From positions 1-6,857 of the forward strand of contig QHTP01000209.1 of assembly GCA_003220855.1 (NCBI GenBank): a stretch of 6,857 nucleotides of DNA. Direction: 5' to 3'. The notes under the pieces are model-generated. The model was not told where the DNA came from. It did no database searches and saw nothing but the letters and a program-made list of their open reading frames with translations. Position 1 is the first letter of the stretch; each line of letters opens with the position of its first letter. The stretch is from Gemmatimonadota bacterium (GTDB lineage Bacteria; Gemmatimonadota; Gemmatimonadetes; Gemmatimonadales; GWC2-71-9). This document shows positions 6,393-6,857 of this stretch, piece by piece. The position numbers were made by a program, and so were the translations under genes.

Positions 6393-6857
6393 TCAGTACG
6401 GCTCGTCGGAAATCTGGTTCAGCGGCGCGACGCTCTCGCGTGCGGCCGCCGGCGCGGCCGCCACCCGGCCGCCGAGCTGCTTCTTGAAGTGCGCCAGCGC
6501 GTCCTGCGGTCGGGTCTGGCGGGTGTGGGCGAGGGCGCGACGCACGTCCTCTTCCCGCCGGTCCGCTATGAGGTCCTTGACCTGATTCGGCCGCACCCGG
6601 CGGTCGAGCTTCACGAGCTGGCGCGCCACGGCGTCCTCGAACGGCAGGTCCGCGGCGGGCGGGTAGCGCTCCACGCCGTCGCGGCCGCGCAGCACGGCGG
6701 GCCGCGGGAAGCGCACGAAGATGGGCTGGGTGAAGTGTGGATGGCGCACCATCAGCTCCCCGATGGGCAGCGTGGCCAGCTTGATCTTGGTGGCGGGCGA
6801 GAGCACCTGATAGCCCGGCGTCGCCAGCTCGTCCGCGTCCATGCGGCCGAATACGAC
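6393..6857 (-). CDS. herA: HerA-like DNA translocase ATPase, C-terminal part (5' end beyond window)
   Basis: The frame stays open through the right edge; 154 residues and the stop are visible. The first visible residues, VFGRMDADEL, followed by KIKLATLPIGELMV (24-37) and QPIFVRFPRPAVL (44-56), match the end of the HerA/DUF87 ATPase core, where LP.GE and an FVRFPRP-like strand are typical. A polar, basic C-terminal tail rich in Arg and Ala follows. HerA is a hexameric, FtsK-like ATPase that drives DNA through the NurA nuclease during end resection. Walker motifs would lie upstream, outside the window, so ATPase function cannot be checked here. The internal ATG at 6842 is not the start, because VVFGR precedes it in frame and reads as continuing protein. 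The placement seven bases before an Mre11-like gene strongly supports the call. Confidence 0.8.
   Translation of the reverse strand, partial: VVFGRMDADELATPGYQVLSPATKIKLATLPIGELMVRHPHFTQPIFVRFPRPAVLRGRDGVERYPPAADLPFEDAVARQLVKLDRRVRPNQVKDLIADRREEDVRRALAHTRQTRPQDALAHFKKQLGGRVAAAPAAARESVAPLNQISDEPY

Noticed and set aside
1..6857. CRISPR array, tRNA, rRNA, insertion sequence or attachment site
   Set aside because: No regularly spaced repeats, cloverleaf-like segment, transposase motif or terminal inverted repeats with target duplication were seen.
2784..6857. A phage-defence system built on the HerA and Mre11/Rad50-like genes
   Set aside because: HerA-like ATPases do occur in defence systems (for example with SIR2 or DUF4297 partners), but here intact Mre11 and zinc-hook Rad50 neighbours point to ordinary end resection, and no effector domain is present.

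Overview
The window is GC-rich, densely coded DNA with purine-rich ribosome-binding sites, which points to a high-GC bacterium. No rRNA or other strong taxonomic marker is present. The gene order is compatible with a Gemmatimonadota-like or similar deep-branching lineage, but that placement is inference.

Layout. On the plus strand, positions 1-174 hold the 3' end (or all) of an unidentified membrane protein that ends inside a strong hairpin. About 250 non-coding bases follow, with inverted repeats. A 53-residue membrane protein with two predicted helices lies at 426-587. It converges on a long minus-strand run, and its stop codon and that of the opposing gene form the two arms of one palindrome (585-594). 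The minus strand, read from the right edge leftward, carries: the C-terminal part of a HerA-like hexameric DNA-pumping ATPase (open at the window edge); an Mre11/SbcD-type nuclease; a Rad50/SbcC-type ATPase with a zinc hook; a GNAT acetyltransferase that looks like a tandem GNAT; and an SLC13/ArsB-type anion transporter. All junctions are tight: 7-nt gap, 1-nt overlap (TGATG), 20-nt overlap, then a 13-nt gap (or a 29-nt overlap, depending on the transporter start). This suggests one translationally coupled operon.

How it works together. HerA-Mre11-Rad50 is the end-resection set best known from archaea, where the fourth member is the nuclease NurA. Mre11-Rad50 recognises and trims DNA ends, and HerA with NurA carries out long-range resection. 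NurA is not in the window and would be expected just beyond the right edge. The GNAT protein and the transporter have no obvious repair role and may be carried along on the same transcript. The repair operon is the main content. No wholly new system is evident; the least explained parts are the intergenic inverted repeats (156-188 and 299-367), the small membrane protein, and the repair-GNAT-transporter linkage.
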